This document shows, in pieces, positions 8,439-17,532 of a DNA stretch of 34,985 bases. The notes beneath the pieces were generated by a model. It searched no databases. It was not told the DNA's origin and was given only the letters and a program-made list of their open reading frames with translations. Position 1 is the stretch's first letter. The number at the start of each line of letters is the position of its first letter. Both the position numbers and the translations under genes were made by a program. Source of the DNA: Bacteroidota bacterium (lineage in GTDB: Bacteria; Bacteroidota; Bacteroidia; Sphingobacteriales; Sphingobacteriaceae); the NCBI GenBank assembly GCA_018828585.1, contig JAHJVW010000142.1, positions 1 through 34,985 of the forward strand, written 5' to 3'.

Positions 8439-11400
8439 ATGTCTTACAAAAAGGATAGTAAAATCAAAAGTAATTTCACTTCGATTACCATTAGTTTATC
8501 TTCTCCAGAAGCAATTTTAGAGAGATCAAGTGGTGAGGTGTTGAAGCCTGAAACCATTAATTATAGAACATACAAGCCTGAGCGTGATGGTTTGTTTTGC
8601 GAAAGAATTTTTGGTCCGGTGAAGGATTACGAATGCCATTGCGGTAAATACAAAAGAATCCGTTATAAGGGAATCGTTTGTGACCGTTGCGGTGTAGAAG
8701 TAACTGAGAAAAAAGTACGTCGCGAGCGTATGGGACACATTAACTTGGTAGTTCCTGTTGCGCATATCTGGTACTTCAGATCTTTACCTAACAAAATTGG
8801 TTACCTTTTAGGTTTACCAACCAAAAGATTAGATTTAATCATTTATTATGAACGATATGTAGTGATTCAAGCGGGTCAAATGGCCGATGAAGGTATCGCT
8901 TACATGGACTTCTTAACAGAAGAAGAATATTTAGATATTTTAGATAAATTACCCAAAGAAAATCAGTATTTGGATGATAAAGATCCAAATAAATTCATCG
9001 CTAAGATGGGTGCTGAAGCTTTAGAAGACTTATTATCTAGATTAGACTTAGATCAATTATCTTACGATTTACGTCATCAAGCAGCTAACGAAACTTCTCA
9101 GCAACGTAAAAATGAAGCTTTAAAACGCTTGCAAGTTGTGGAAGCTTTCCGTGATGCTAAAACACGTATTGCGAATAATCCGGAGTGGATGATTATTAAA
9201 ATCGTTCCTGTTATTCCACCAGAATTACGTCCATTAGTGCCTTTAGAAGGTGGTCGTTTTGCGACTTCAGATTTAAATGATTTATATAGAAGAGTAATTA
9301 TCCGTAACAATCGTTTAAAAAGATTAATGGAAATTAAAGCTCCGGAAGTAATCTTACGTAACGAAAAGCGTATGTTACAAGAGGCTGTTGATTCATTATT
9401 TGACAATTCACGTAAGGTGAATGCGGTTAAAACTGAAGGTAACAGAGCTTTAAAATCTCTTTCTGATATCTTAAAAGGTAAACAAGGTCGTTTCCGTCAA
9501 AACTTATTGGGTAAGCGTGTGGATTATTCTGGACGTTCTGTAATTGTGGTGGGTCCAACATTGAAACTACACGAATGCGGTTTACCTAAAGATATGGCTG
9601 CAGAGCTTTTCAAACCGTTTATCATCCGTAAGATGATAGAAAGAGGTGTTGTTAAGACTGTAAAATCAGCAAAGAAAATTGTTGATAGAAAAGATCCTTT
9701 AGTATGGGATATTTTAGAGAATGTATTAAAAGGGCATCCTATTTTATTAAACAGAGCTCCTACATTACACCGTTTAGGTATCCAAGCTTTCCAACCAAAA
9801 TTAATTGAAGGAAAAGCAATCCAATTGCATCCTTTAGTATGTACAGCATTCAATGCAGATTTTGATGGTGACCAGATGGCAGTACACGTACCACTAGGTA
9901 ACGCTGCAGTTTTGGAAGCCCAAATCTTGATGTTAGCTTCACATAATATTTTAAATCCGGCTAACGGAACTCCAGTTACAGTACCATCTCAGGATATGGT
10001 TTTGGGTCTATACTACATGACCAAAGGACGTAAAACAGAAGAAGGACATATTGTAAAAGGAGAAGGTCAAACTTTCTATTCTGCAGAAGAAGTGATCATT
10101 GCTTATAATGAGAGGATGATTGATCTTCACGCTTTTATTAAAGTAAAAGCAACAGTTAAAGAAAAAGATGGATCTTTAGTAGAAAAAATCATTGATACTA
10201 CTGTTGGAAGAGTATTATTTAATGAAGTTGTTCCGCCTGAAGTTGGTTATATCAATGAGCTATTAACTAAGAAATCATTACGTGATATCATTGGTGAAGT
10301 AGTTAAAAATACAGGTATGGCGAGAGCGGCAAATTTCTTAGATGAAATTAAGACGCTGGGTTTCCAATCTGCATTTATCGGAGGTTTATCTTTCAACTTG
10401 AAGGATTTAAATATCCCAACAGAGAAACATACCTTATTAGAGCAAGCCAGAAAAGAAGTTCAAGATGTAATGGGTAACTACAATATGGGTTTCATTACCA
10501 ATAACGAACGTTACAACCAAATTATTGACATCTGGACTCGTATCAATAACAGATTGACGACTCACGTAATGACTCAATTAACTAACGATAATCAGGGTTT
10601 CAACTCTGTTTACATGATGTTAGATTCTGGAGCCCGTGGTTCTAAAGAGCAAATTCGTCAGTTATGTGGTATGAGGGGATTGATGGCGAAACCGCAAAAA
10701 TCTGGTTCAGGTGGTGAAATTATTGAAAATCCAATTCTTTCTAACTTTAAAGAAGGATTATCCGTATTAGAATACTTTATTTCTACTCACGGTGCTCGTA
10801 AAGGATTAGCGGATACAGCTTTAAAAACTGCGGATGCAGGTTACTTGACACGTCGTTTACATGATGTGGCGCAAGATATGGTGATTAAACATCATGATTG
10901 TGGTACGTTAAGAGGAATGTTTACTACTGCTTTAAAGGATCAAGAAGATATAATTGAGCCATTATATGATAGAATTTTAGGTCGTACATCATTACATGAT
11001 GTTTATGACCCTATCACTAATGAAATATTAGTAAAAGCAGATCAGGACATTAATGAAGAGACTGCTAGAAGAATCGAAGAATCTCCTATAGAAGGTATAG
11101 AAATCCGCTCTGTATTAACTTGCGAATCTCCAAGAGGAGTTTGTGCATTATGTTATGGACGTAACTTAGCTTCTGGTAAGCCAGTTCAAATGGGTGAGGC
11201 AGTTGGAGTAATTGCTGCTCAATCAATCGGTGAGCCGGGTACACAGTTAACATTACGTACTTTCCACGTGGGTGGTACTGCATCTAACATTGCAGCTGAA
11301 TCTCAAATCAACGCGAAGTTTGATGGTGTTATCGAATTTGAGAACTTAAGAACAGTTACTAAGACTACGGAAGAAGGTGAAATTGAGGTGGTATTAGGAC

Positions 11401-12731
11401 GTTCTGGCGAATTCAAAATTACTGATCCAAAGTCTGGAAGAGTAATTATGACTAACAATATCCCTTACGGATCTTTCCTTTTTGTTAAAGAAGGAGATAA
11501 AGTCACCAAAGGAGATAAGTTATGTTCTTGGGATCCATATAATGCGGTCATTATTTCTGAATTTACGGGTAAGGTTGAGTTTGAATCTGTTATAGAGGGA
11601 GTAACTTTCCGTGAAGAATCTGACGAACAAACTGGTCACAGAGAAAAAGTAATTATTGATACTCGTGATAAAACTAAAAATCCGGTTGTAAAAATCGTTG
11701 ATAAGAAAGGTGATTCTATCAGAGAATATAATATTCCAGTAGGAGCACACGTAACGGTTGATGAAGCCGACCAAGTGAAAATGGGTGAGATTTTAGTAAA
11801 AATCCCTCGTACAACTGGAAAAACCAGAGATATCACCGGTGGTTTACCTCGTGTAACTGAATTATTTGAAGCAAGAAATCCTTCAAATCCTGCGGTTGTA
11901 ACTGAGATTGACGGTGTGGTAACTTTAGGTGGTGTGAAACGTGGTAACCGCGAGGTAACTATCGAATCTAGAGATGGTCAAGTTAAAAAATACTTGGTTC
12001 CACTTTCTAAGCACATCTTGGTACAAGAAAATGATTTTGTTAAAGCAGGTATGCCATTGTCTGACGGAGCTATCTCTCCTGGAGATATTTTATCCATCAA
12101 AGGTCCAGCTGCAGTTCAAGAGTACTTAGTAAATGGTATCCAAGAAGTTTACCGTTTACAAGGTGTGAAAATTAACGATAAGCATTTTGAAACCATCGTT
12201 CACCAAATGATGCAGAAAGTTTTGATTGAAGACGCAGGTGATACAAGTTTCTTAGAAAAACAAGCTGTTGATCGTTTTGATTTCTCTATTGAGAATGATG
12301 AGATCTATGATAAAGTAGTAGTAGAAGATACTGGAGATTCTAACACTTTAAAATCAGGTCAGATTGTATCTGTACGAAGATTACGTGATGAGAATTCACA
12401 ATTGAAACGTAAGGATATGAAGTTGGTAACTGCTAGAGAAGCAAGAGCCGCTACCGCAAGCCCAATGTTACAAGGTATTACTAGAGCTTCATTAGGTACT
12501 AAATCATTCATTTCAGCAGCATCCTTCCAGGAAACTACTAAAGTATTGAATGAAGCAGCTATCGCCGGTAAGCGTGATAATTTATTAGGTCTGAAAGAGA
12601 ACGTTATTGTAGGTCACTTAATTCCATCAGGAACAGGCTTACGTGACTATGAAAGAATCATTGTTGGTTCTCAGGAAGAGTATGATAAATTAATGGCTTC
12701 TAAAGAAGAAGAGGAAGAAGTTGGGGCTTAA
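8439..12731 (+). CDS. rpoC: DNA-directed RNA polymerase subunit beta prime
   Basis: Beta prime carries the RNA polymerase active site. The 1430-residue protein is full length. The N-terminal zinc site is C66, C68, C81 and C84; the catalytic NADFDGD motif is at 472-478 with magnesium-binding D474, D476 and D478; the second zinc site is C821, C895, C902 and C905. The bridge-helix and trigger-loop region includes [20 protein letters not shown] and RTFHVGGTA. The C-terminus has a short acidic tail (KEEEEEVGA). The 81-bp gap after rpoB is nearly filled by a repeat hairpin, so transcription probably continues through it. A strong terminator follows at 12766-12794. Confidence 0.99.
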   Translation: MSYKKDSKIKSNFTSITISLSSPEAILERSSGEVLKPETINYRTYKPERDGLFCERIFGPVKDYECHCGKYKRIRYKGIVCDRCGVEVTEKKVRRERMGHINLVVPVAHIWYFRSLPNKIGYLLGLPTKRLDLIIYYERYVVIQAGQMADEGIAYMDFLTEEEYLDILDKLPKENQYLDDKDPNKFIAKMGAEALEDLLSRLDLDQLSYDLRHQAANETSQQRKNEALKRLQVVEAFRDAKTRIANNPEWMIIKIVPVIPPELRPLVPLEGGRFATSDLNDLYRRVIIRNNRLKRLMEIKAPEVILRNEKRMLQEAVDSLFDNSRKVNAVKTEGNRALKSLSDILKGKQGRFRQNLLGKRVDYSGRSVIVVGPTLKLHECGLPKDMAAELFKPFIIRKMIERGVVKTVKSAKKIVDRKDPLVWDILENVLKGHPILLNRAPTLHRLGIQAFQPKLIEGKAIQLHPLVCTAFNADFDGDQMAVHVPLGNAAVLEAQILMLASHNILNPANGTPVTVPSQDMVLGLYYMTKGRKTEEGHIVKGEGQTFYSAEEVIIAYNERMIDLHAFIKVKATVKEKDGSLVEKIIDTTVGRVLFNEVVPPEVGYINELLTKKSLRDIIGEVVKNTGMARAANFLDEIKTLGFQSAFIGGLSFNLKDLNIPTEKHTLLEQARKEVQDVMGNYNMGFITNNERYNQIIDIWTRINNRLTTHVMTQLTNDNQGFNSVYMMLDSGARGSKEQIRQLCGMRGLMAKPQKSGSGGEIIENPILSNFKEGLSVLEYFISTHGARKGLADTALKTADAGYLTRRLHDVAQDMVIKHHDCGTLRGMFTTALKDQEDIIEPLYDRILGRTSLHDVYDPITNEILVKADQDINEETARRIEESPIEGIEIRSVLTCESPRGVCALCYGRNLASGKPVQMGEAVGVIAAQSIGEPGTQLTLRTFHVGGTASNIAAESQINAKFDGVIEFENLRTVTKTTEEGEIEVVLGRSGEFKITDPKSGRVIMTNNIPYGSFLFVKEGDKVTKGDKLCSWDPYNAVIISEFTGKVEFESVIEGVTFREESDEQTGHREKVIIDTRDKTKNPVVKIVDKKGDSIREYNIPVGAHVTVDEADQVKMGEILVKIPRTTGKTRDITGGLPRVTELFEARNPSNPAVVTEIDGVVTLGGVKRGNREVTIESRDGQVKKYLVPLSKHILVQENDFVKAGMPLSDGAISPGDILSIKGPAAVQEYLVNGIQEVYRLQGVKINDKHFETIVHQMMQKVLIEDAGDTSFLEKQAVDRFDFSIENDEIYDKVVVEDTGDSNTLKSGQIVSVRRLRDENSQLKRKDMKLVTAREARAATASPMLQGITRASLGTKSFISAASFQETTKVLNEAAIAGKRDNLLGLKENVIVGHLIPSGTGLRDYERIIVGSQEEYDKLMASKEEEEEVGA

Positions 12732-12765
12732 GCCAGAATTTCTTTAATTCATTAAATATTTATTC

Positions 12766-12796
12766 AAAAGTCCTCCTTTTACAGGAGGACTTTTTT
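12766..12796 (+). terminator. Intrinsic terminator after rpoC
   Basis: AAAAGTCCTCC (12766-12776) pairs perfectly with GGAGGACTTTT (12784-12794) around a 7-nt loop, and the T-run extends to 12796. It ends the rpoBC transcript just before the DUF3467 gene, which would then depend on readthrough or on a promoter I could not recognise. Confidence 0.9.
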
Positions 12797-12807
12797 AATT
12801 TAGGGAC

Positions 12808-13122
12808 ATGGAAGAACAAAATGACAACCAAATTAATATAGAACTATCAGAGGAAATGGCTGAAGGAACTTATTCTAATCTTGCAATCATCACACATTCG
12901 AATAGTGAATTTGTACTAGATTTTATAAGAGTAATGCCTGGAGTGCCTAAGGCTAAAGTAAAAAGCAGAATTGTATTGACTCCAGATCATGCAAAAAGGC
13001 TGATGAATGCTTTAGAAGATAATATCGCTAAATTTGAAATGGCTAATGGAACCATTAAGATGGGTAGCGGAAATGAAGGAGGGATGCCATTTAATTTCGG
13101 CGGACCTACTGCACAAGCTTAA
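12808..13122 (+). CDS. DUF3467 family protein
   Basis: This 104-residue protein matches the DUF3467 family: an acidic N-terminus (EEQNDNQINIEL), then YSNLAIITHSNSEFVLDF, PGVPKAKVKSRIVLTPDHAKRL, and a Gly-rich C-terminal tail. The family function is unknown. There is no signal peptide or membrane segment, so it is cytoplasmic. It begins 76 bp after rpoC, beyond a terminator, and 9 bp before the channel gene. From memory, DUF3467 genes sit next to rpoC in many Bacteroidota, which hints at a link to transcription, but that link is inference. Confidence 0.88.
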   Translation: MEEQNDNQINIELSEEMAEGTYSNLAIITHSNSEFVLDFIRVMPGVPKAKVKSRIVLTPDHAKRLMNALEDNIAKFEMANGTIKMGSGNEGGMPFNFGGPTAQA

Positions 13123-13131
13123 AAATATGTA

Positions 13132-13812
13132 ATGGCAAAGGGAATTAAAGGAATCTTTAAAGGAAATCAAGATTTTGAAGAAAATTCCCTTTCGGGTTAC
13201 CAACACCAATTATATAAAATTTCAGAAGTTTGGAGAGGAGACAAATACGATGATTTTGGAATATTAAGGATTTTTAGATTAACCTTAGTAACCATGTTAC
13301 TTTTATTCCCTGGCGTTTTGATTGATGAAATTTTCAAATCGTGGGGTACTTTAAGTAGAAAATTAGTGGTTGAGTTTTATGTACTAATAAAAACAATTTT
13401 CCCTGCTTTAATTCTTGCTTTTCGTTGGTACGATTATACCTATATCTATTTAATCGCTGTTTATTTTTTAATAGAAACCTATATCTACCTATTTTCGAAA
13501 ATATTTTTAGAATATCAACATTTAAAGGGTTCTAATACGAGAACTTTATTGATGTTGGTATTAAATTTCTTTGAGTCGGGTTTAACTTTTGCAGTGATTT
13601 ATATAGCTGGAGACTTTTTAAATATCCCAATAGAAAGCGCAATTGATGCTATTTACTTTTCATTTATTACGAGTTCTACGGTTGGTTATGGGGATATCCA
13701 TCCGATAAGTGATGTAGGAAAGATACTCTCTATTGTACAGATATTTAGCTCTATTTCTTTCTTAGTTTTATTTTTTAATTTCTTTTCTGGGAAATCGAGT
13801 GCTACAGGGTAG
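13132..13812 (+). CDS. Potassium channel family protein (ion transport 2 type)
   Basis: The protein (226 residues) carries a potassium selectivity filter TVGYGD at 183-188, placed between a pore helix (IYFSFITSS) and a final hydrophobic segment (about 197-219). Three or four earlier hydrophobic stretches (about 47-60, 77-100, 102-122 and 138-158) give a channel larger than the minimal two-helix form. No RCK or cyclic-nucleotide domain follows the pore, so gating is not evident. The ATG is 9 bp after the DUF3467 gene, suggesting an operon. The last 11 bp overlap the convergent miaA gene, so the two 3' ends are interlocked. Confidence 0.85.
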   Translation: MAKGIKGIFKGNQDFEENSLSGYQHQLYKISEVWRGDKYDDFGILRIFRLTLVTMLLLFPGVLIDEIFKSWGTLSRKLVVEFYVLIKTIFPALILAFRWYDYTYIYLIAVYFLIETYIYLFSKIFLEYQHLKGSNTRTLLMLVLNFFESGLTFAVIYIAGDFLNIPIESAIDAIYFSFITSSTVGYGDIHPISDVGKILSIVQIFSSISFLVLFFNFFSGKSSATG

Positions 13813-14710
13813 TTTCTACATAATCCAATATTTCTTTCGAGTTTGAAGGATTAAACCACAACACATCTTCACTTCTTTTAAACCACGTTAATTGCCTTTT
13901 GGCAAAATTGCGGCTGTTTTGTTTAATTTTATCTACAGCTTGCTCTAAAGTCCATTCTCCATTTATATGATTGAAGATTTCTGAATAGCCTACAGTTTTT
14001 AAAGCATTAAGATGCTGATATTCTCTTAAGCTTTTTACTTCATCTAATAAGCCATCCTGCATCATTAAATCAACTCGAAGGTTGATTCTTTCGTATAATT
14101 GTTCTCTTTCTGTATTTAATCCAATGAAAATTGTATTGAAATTACGCTCTTTATTTTGAGTTTTTCTGAAAGAGGAGAAAGGTTTCCCAGTAGTTAAACA
14201 AACTTCTAACGCTCTAATCACTCTTTGAGGATTATGTATATCCACCTGGTTAAAATAAGTAGGGTCTAATTCTTTGAGTTGTTTTTGAAGGGATTCAATT
14301 CCTTCAGATGCTAGTCTCTGATTCAATTGATTTCGTAAGTTTTCGTCAGCTTTTGGGATTTCATCAAAACCATAAAGAACGGCGTTGATATACAAACCAG
14401 ACCCACCCACCATTACTAGAACATCATTTTGCTGAAATAGCGTATCTATTTTTGCGCTGGCTTGCTTTTCAAAAGTCCCTACGCTTACTTCTTCATGTAT
14501 TGAATGGGAATTGATAAAGTGATGAGGTACCGTTGCTAATTCCTGTGGGTTAGGTTTTGCAGTTCCGATACTCATTTCTTTAAAAAACTGACGAGAATCT
14601 GCAGAGATAATTTCTGTTTGATAGGTTTGGGCAATTTCAATAGCCAAAGCAGTTTTGCCTATGGCGGTTGGACCTGCTATGACTATTAAAGTTTTTTGTT
14701 TTCCCTGCAT
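13802..14710 (-). CDS. miaA: tRNA dimethylallyltransferase
   Basis: MiaA adds a dimethylallyl group to N6 of A37 in tRNAs that read U-starting codons, including the tRNA-Trp in this window. The 302-residue protein has the P-loop GPTAIGKT at 13-20, DSRQ at 38-41, the GGSGLYI motif near 103-109, and a C-terminal QLTWFKR segment. Length is normal. The ATG at 14710 lies inside the first copy of a 13-nt direct repeat (CCTGCATTTATTT) belonging to an adjacent palindromic element, so the N-terminal MQGK has an unusual origin. The 3' end overlaps the channel gene by 11 bp on the opposite strand. Confidence 0.97.
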   Translation of the reverse strand: MQGKQKTLIVIAGPTAIGKTALAIEIAQTYQTEIISADSRQFFKEMSIGTAKPNPQELATVPHHFINSHSIHEEVSVGTFEKQASAKIDTLFQQNDVLVMVGGSGLYINAVLYGFDEIPKADENLRNQLNQRLASEGIESLQKQLKELDPTYFNQVDIHNPQRVIRALEVCLTTGKPFSSFRKTQNKERNFNTIFIGLNTEREQLYERINLRVDLMMQDGLLDEVKSLREYQHLNALKTVGYSEIFNHINGEWTLEQAVDKIKQNSRNFAKRQLTWFKRSEDVLWFNPSNSKEILDYVETTL

Positions 14711-14714
14711 TTAT

Positions 14715-14786
14715 TTGTCATCCTGCATTTATTTCAGGATCTATACTTGAGATATTAAAGATGCCGAAATAAATTCGGTATGACAA
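14715..14786. repeat. Interspersed palindromic element (TTGTCATCCTG type)
   Basis: TTGTCAT (14715-14721) and ATGACAA (14780-14786) close a structure containing two inner hairpins: TCCTG/CAGGA (14721-14725 with 14735-14739) and CCGAA/TTCGG (14764-14768 with 14774-14778). A 13-nt direct repeat CCTGCATTTATTT occurs at 14704-14716 and 14722-14734, the first copy covering the miaA start. I recall very similar elements scattered in Sphingobacteriaceae genomes, but copy number cannot be tested here. It fills the gap between miaA and the next gene. Confidence 0.7.
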
Positions 14787-14792
14787 TTAAGC

Positions 14793-15413
14793 TTAATCTT
14801 TCTCTAAATCTGCGTCATCAAAGCCTTCATTGTCTGAAAATTCATCCGCAAATTCGTCCTCGTCTTCTGCCTCTGAATCTCCTTCAGTGTCGGTATTTAA
14901 GCCGTCTAGTTCTTCGTCATCTGCAATAATTGCTTGGTCTTCAATTTCGTCGTCAACGTCTTCCTCATCTCCTGTAATTTCATCAGCCGAACCTATAATC
15001 GGGATAGAAATTTTAGGAGCTTCGCCAATTGATTTAAAAAGACTTGGTAATTCTAAGGCAGGATTATTATCTAAAATTTTAATCAATTCTACATGAAATT
15101 CGAATGGTTTTTCAAAATTGTAGATGTAGTAAAACTTTTGATGCGGATCATCGATAAACTTGAAAAGCTTTGAATTTTCTAATAAAGCCACACCTTGATC
15201 AAGTTTCCGCTGATTAGGTAGGTAAGCTAACTCCTCATTTTTAATCCATTGATCGTTACTCACATAAAATGAAGAAGTTTTTTCTGGATCGTAACCTACA
15301 TTTTGCAAAAAGAAAAAATGAAGGTCTTTAAAAGTTTGATTTGATTTGATATCAATTTCACGCATTACTTCATCGTAATCCTCAAAACTTATCCTAAATC
15401 TATATATTGCCAT
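14793..15413 (-). CDS. Plasmid pRiA4b ORF-3-like (IS1096 TnpR-like) family protein
   Basis: The N-terminal ~130 residues resemble the pRiA4b ORF-3-like family, often labelled IS1096 passenger TnpR: MAIYRFRISFEDYDEVMREIDI, a SNQTFKDLHFFFLQNVGYD helix, and a strand with FYYIYNFEKPFEFHVEL. Its biochemical role is not established. Residues about 139-206 form an extremely acidic, low-complexity tail of Asp and Glu. No transposase, inverted repeats or other mobile-element parts lie nearby, so this appears to be a resident chromosomal gene despite the family name. It is followed by a palindromic element and miaA. The product should be soluble and cytoplasmic. The acidic tail could mimic nucleic acid or bind a basic partner; that is inference. 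Confidence 0.7.
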   Translation of the reverse strand: MAIYRFRISFEDYDEVMREIDIKSNQTFKDLHFFFLQNVGYDPEKTSSFYVSNDQWIKNEELAYLPNQRKLDQGVALLENSKLFKFIDDPHQKFYYIYNFEKPFEFHVELIKILDNNPALELPSLFKSIGEAPKISIPIIGSADEITGDEEDVDDEIEDQAIIADDEELDGLNTDTEGDSEAEDEDEFADEFSDNEGFDDADLEKD

Positions 15414-15445
15414 ACTGCAAAAATAATTTTTATTTGATTGATTTT

Positions 15446-16858
15446 TTAATTTATCTGATTTACCATTTCTAAACCTAGCTGATTTCCTAAATTAATCATC
15501 AAAGAAATAGCTTCTTCTCTGTTATTTTTGATATCGCCTTCTAAAATAGCTTCTCTGATTTGATTTTTTATCACACCAACTTCCTTGCCAGCCCGAATAT
15601 TGAATGCTTTCATAATATCTTCCCCACTTAATGGAGGCTGCCAGTTTCTCACTTTATCTCGCTCCTCCACATCTTTAAGCTTTTGTTTTACGAGTTCAAA
15701 ATTGTTTCGATAACGTTTCTTTTTGTATTCATTTTTTGTGGTTACATCAGCATGGCAAAGCTTCATTAATGCTTCAATATCTTCTCCAGCTTCAAATAAT
15801 AAGCGTCTTACGGCTGAATCTGAAACCACATCCTGAGCTAAAACTATAGGTCTTAGATGCAGTAAAACCAATTTTTGAACGAATTTCATTTTCTCGTTCA
15901 AAGGTAATTTTAATTGATTGAAGATTTTAGGAACCAAGCGGGCGCCTTTATCTTCATGCCCGTGAAATGTCCAGCCATGGTTTTTCTCAAATCTTTTTGT
16001 TGCTGGTTTTGCAATATCATGCAAAATTGCTGCCCAACGTAACCATAAATCATCTGTTGTGGTTGCAATATTATCTAACACCTCTAGTGTGTGGTAGAAA
16101 TTATCTTTGTGGCCTTTGCCTTCAATTATTTCTACTCCGTACAAATCCGTCATCTGAGGAAATATCAAATGAAGCAATCCCGAATCAAATAAATATTTGA
16201 ACCCAATAGACGGGACTGGAGATAAAATAATTTTATTCAACTCATCTGTTATACGTTCTTTTGAGACGATTTGGATTCTGAATTTATTTTTTTTGATAGC
16301 TTCTAAAGCCTCATCAACAATTTGAAAATTCAATTGCGATGCAAAACGAATGGCTCGCATCATTCGCAAAGGATCATCAGAAAATGTTTCTTCAGGATTT
16401 AAAGGGGTAATGATGATTTTTTCTTCCAGATGTTGCAAGCCATTAAAAGGGTCTAACAATTTCCCGAAATGAGCTTGGTTAAGCTGAATCGCCATGGCAT
16501 TAATGGTGAAATCACGACGTTTTTGATCGTCTTCCAAATCGCCATCCTCTATAATGGGTTTACGAGAATCTGCTCTATACGACTCTTTTCTGGCGCCTAC
16601 GAACTCAATTTCTAAGTCCTGATAGCGCAACATGGCAGTACCAAAACTTTTAAAAATATTGACTTGCGTATTTAAAACATCAGCGGCAGCCTGAGCGAAT
16701 TCGGGTCCGTTCCCAATTACCACAATATCTACGTCTTTAGAAGAACGTTTCAAAAATATATCACGAACAAATCCACCAATCACATAAGCATCAACATTGA
16801 GTTGTGTTGCTAAATGCGAAAGAATTGCAAATACGGGATGTTGAAGATGCTCTTTCAA
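15446..16858 (-). CDS. cca: CCA tRNA nucleotidyltransferase with HD domain
   Basis: This enzyme adds the 3' CCA to tRNAs, which is required here because the window's tRNA-Trp gene lacks an encoded CCA. The 470-residue protein has the nucleotidyltransferase head with GGFVRD (about 28-33), the metal-binding DVDIVV motif just after it, and RRDFTINAMA (about 113-122). A C-terminal HD domain has HD at 280-281 within ILHDIAKP and a later HGHEDKGA. The start is TTG at 16858; the only upstream in-frame codons before a TAA are not starts, and the protein aligns from this point to what I know of the family. A 34-bp palindrome lies upstream. Confidence 0.96.
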   Translation of the reverse strand: MKEHLQHPVFAILSHLATQLNVDAYVIGGFVRDIFLKRSSKDVDIVVIGNGPEFAQAAADVLNTQVNIFKSFGTAMLRYQDLEIEFVGARKESYRADSRKPIIEDGDLEDDQKRRDFTINAMAIQLNQAHFGKLLDPFNGLQHLEEKIIITPLNPEETFSDDPLRMMRAIRFASQLNFQIVDEALEAIKKNKFRIQIVSKERITDELNKIILSPVPSIGFKYLFDSGLLHLIFPQMTDLYGVEIIEGKGHKDNFYHTLEVLDNIATTTDDLWLRWAAILHDIAKPATKRFEKNHGWTFHGHEDKGARLVPKIFNQLKLPLNEKMKFVQKLVLLHLRPIVLAQDVVSDSAVRRLLFEAGEDIEALMKLCHADVTTKNEYKKKRYRNNFELVKQKLKDVEERDKVRNWQPPLSGEDIMKAFNIRAGKEVGVIKNQIREAILEGDIKNNREEAISLMINLGNQLGLEMVNQIN

Positions 16859-16920
16859 ATTATTTGTGTTTTCTTAATCGGGATGGGTTTGTTAAATGTT
16901 CAATTTTGTGCAAATATAAT

Positions 16921-16954
16921 AATATAGCCCATGGTTTAAACCATGGGCTATATT
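16921..16954. terminator. 34-bp perfect palindrome, probable terminator of the tsaC transcript
   Basis: Positions 16921-16954 equal their own reverse complement. The core is TAGCCCATGG on one side and CCATGGGCTA on the other, around TTTAAA. As RNA it can form a stem of up to 14-15 bp, with U-rich flanks on either strand. It lies 11 bp past the stop of the minus-strand tsaC gene and before cca, so termination is the simplest role. A repeat-family or protein-binding role is also possible. Confidence 0.65.
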
Positions 16955-16965
16955 GTATGGCTTTA

Positions 16966-17532
16966 TTATTTCCTGATAAAGATGAATTTGCCGTCAGCTT
17001 CAAGCTTCATGATGGTAGAAGGTTCTTTCTTTTCTGTGCTTTCTTGTTCTAAATCAACCACATAATCAACACCTTTAATAATTTTTTGGCTGATTTCTAA
17101 GAAGTTAGAAGGCGAAGGTTCGCCGCTAATATTTGCAGAGGTGGAAACAATAGGTTTCCGAAAACCTTGGATAAGCTGCTGACAAAAGTCATGTTTTGGA
17201 ATGCGAATCCCTACACTTCCATCTTGATTGATGAGATTAGGAGCTAAATTTTTAGCTCCAGAATAAATGATAGTTAGAGGCTTTTCGGTATATTCGATTA
17301 AATCATAAGCAATATCGGGAACTTCAGAAATATAGCTTTGCAACTTGTTGTCAGTATCTAAAAGAATAATTAAACTTTTGCTGTCTTCCCGATTTTTCAG
17401 TTTAAAAATTTTTGCTACCGCTTCGGCATTCGTTGCATCACAACCTAAACCCCAAACGGTGTCGGTAGGGTAAAGGATAATTCCACCTTGTTTTAAAACT
17501 TCTAAAGCTTTGTTAATTTCTTCTTTAAGCAT
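16966..17532 (-). CDS. tsaC: L-threonylcarbamoyladenylate synthase (YrdC/TsaC type)
   Basis: The enzyme makes threonylcarbamoyl-AMP from threonine, bicarbonate and ATP, the first step of the t6A37 modification of tRNAs reading ANN codons. The 188-residue protein is the short form without the C-terminal Sua5 domain. The YPTDTVWGLGCDA motif is near residues 21-33, a KNREDSKSL motif (the K.R..KP.-like site) follows, and STSANISGEPSP is near 131-142. The ATG start overlaps the end of the upstream glycosyltransferase gene by 8 bp, so translation is probably coupled. The functional pairing with a glycosyltransferase is not obvious. Whether it is named TsaC or YwlC is a matter of convention. Confidence 0.93.
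   Translation of the reverse strand: MLKEEINKALEVLKQGGIILYPTDTVWGLGCDATNAEAVAKIFKLKNREDSKSLIILLDTDNKLQSYISEVPDIAYDLIEYTEKPLTIIYSGAKNLAPNLINQDGSVGIRIPKHDFCQQLIQGFRKPIVSTSANISGEPSPSNFLEISQKIIKGVDYVVDLEQESTEKKEPSTIMKLEADGKFIFIRK

Noticed and set aside
4105-12000. Several open frames of 65-130 codons on the minus strand opposite rplL, rpoB and rpoC
   Set aside because: They mirror codon structure of highly conserved genes, show no recognisable protein features, and have no independent start context.
14830-15096. Serine-rich open frame on the plus strand
   Set aside because: It is the antisense reading of the Asp/Glu-rich tail of the pRiA4b ORF-3-like gene; the repeats of Ser are a by-product.
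14793-15413. Calling this a mobile element because of the IS1096 family name
   Set aside because: No transposase, terminal inverted repeats or target duplication around it; the adjacent palindromic element does not flank the gene on both sides.
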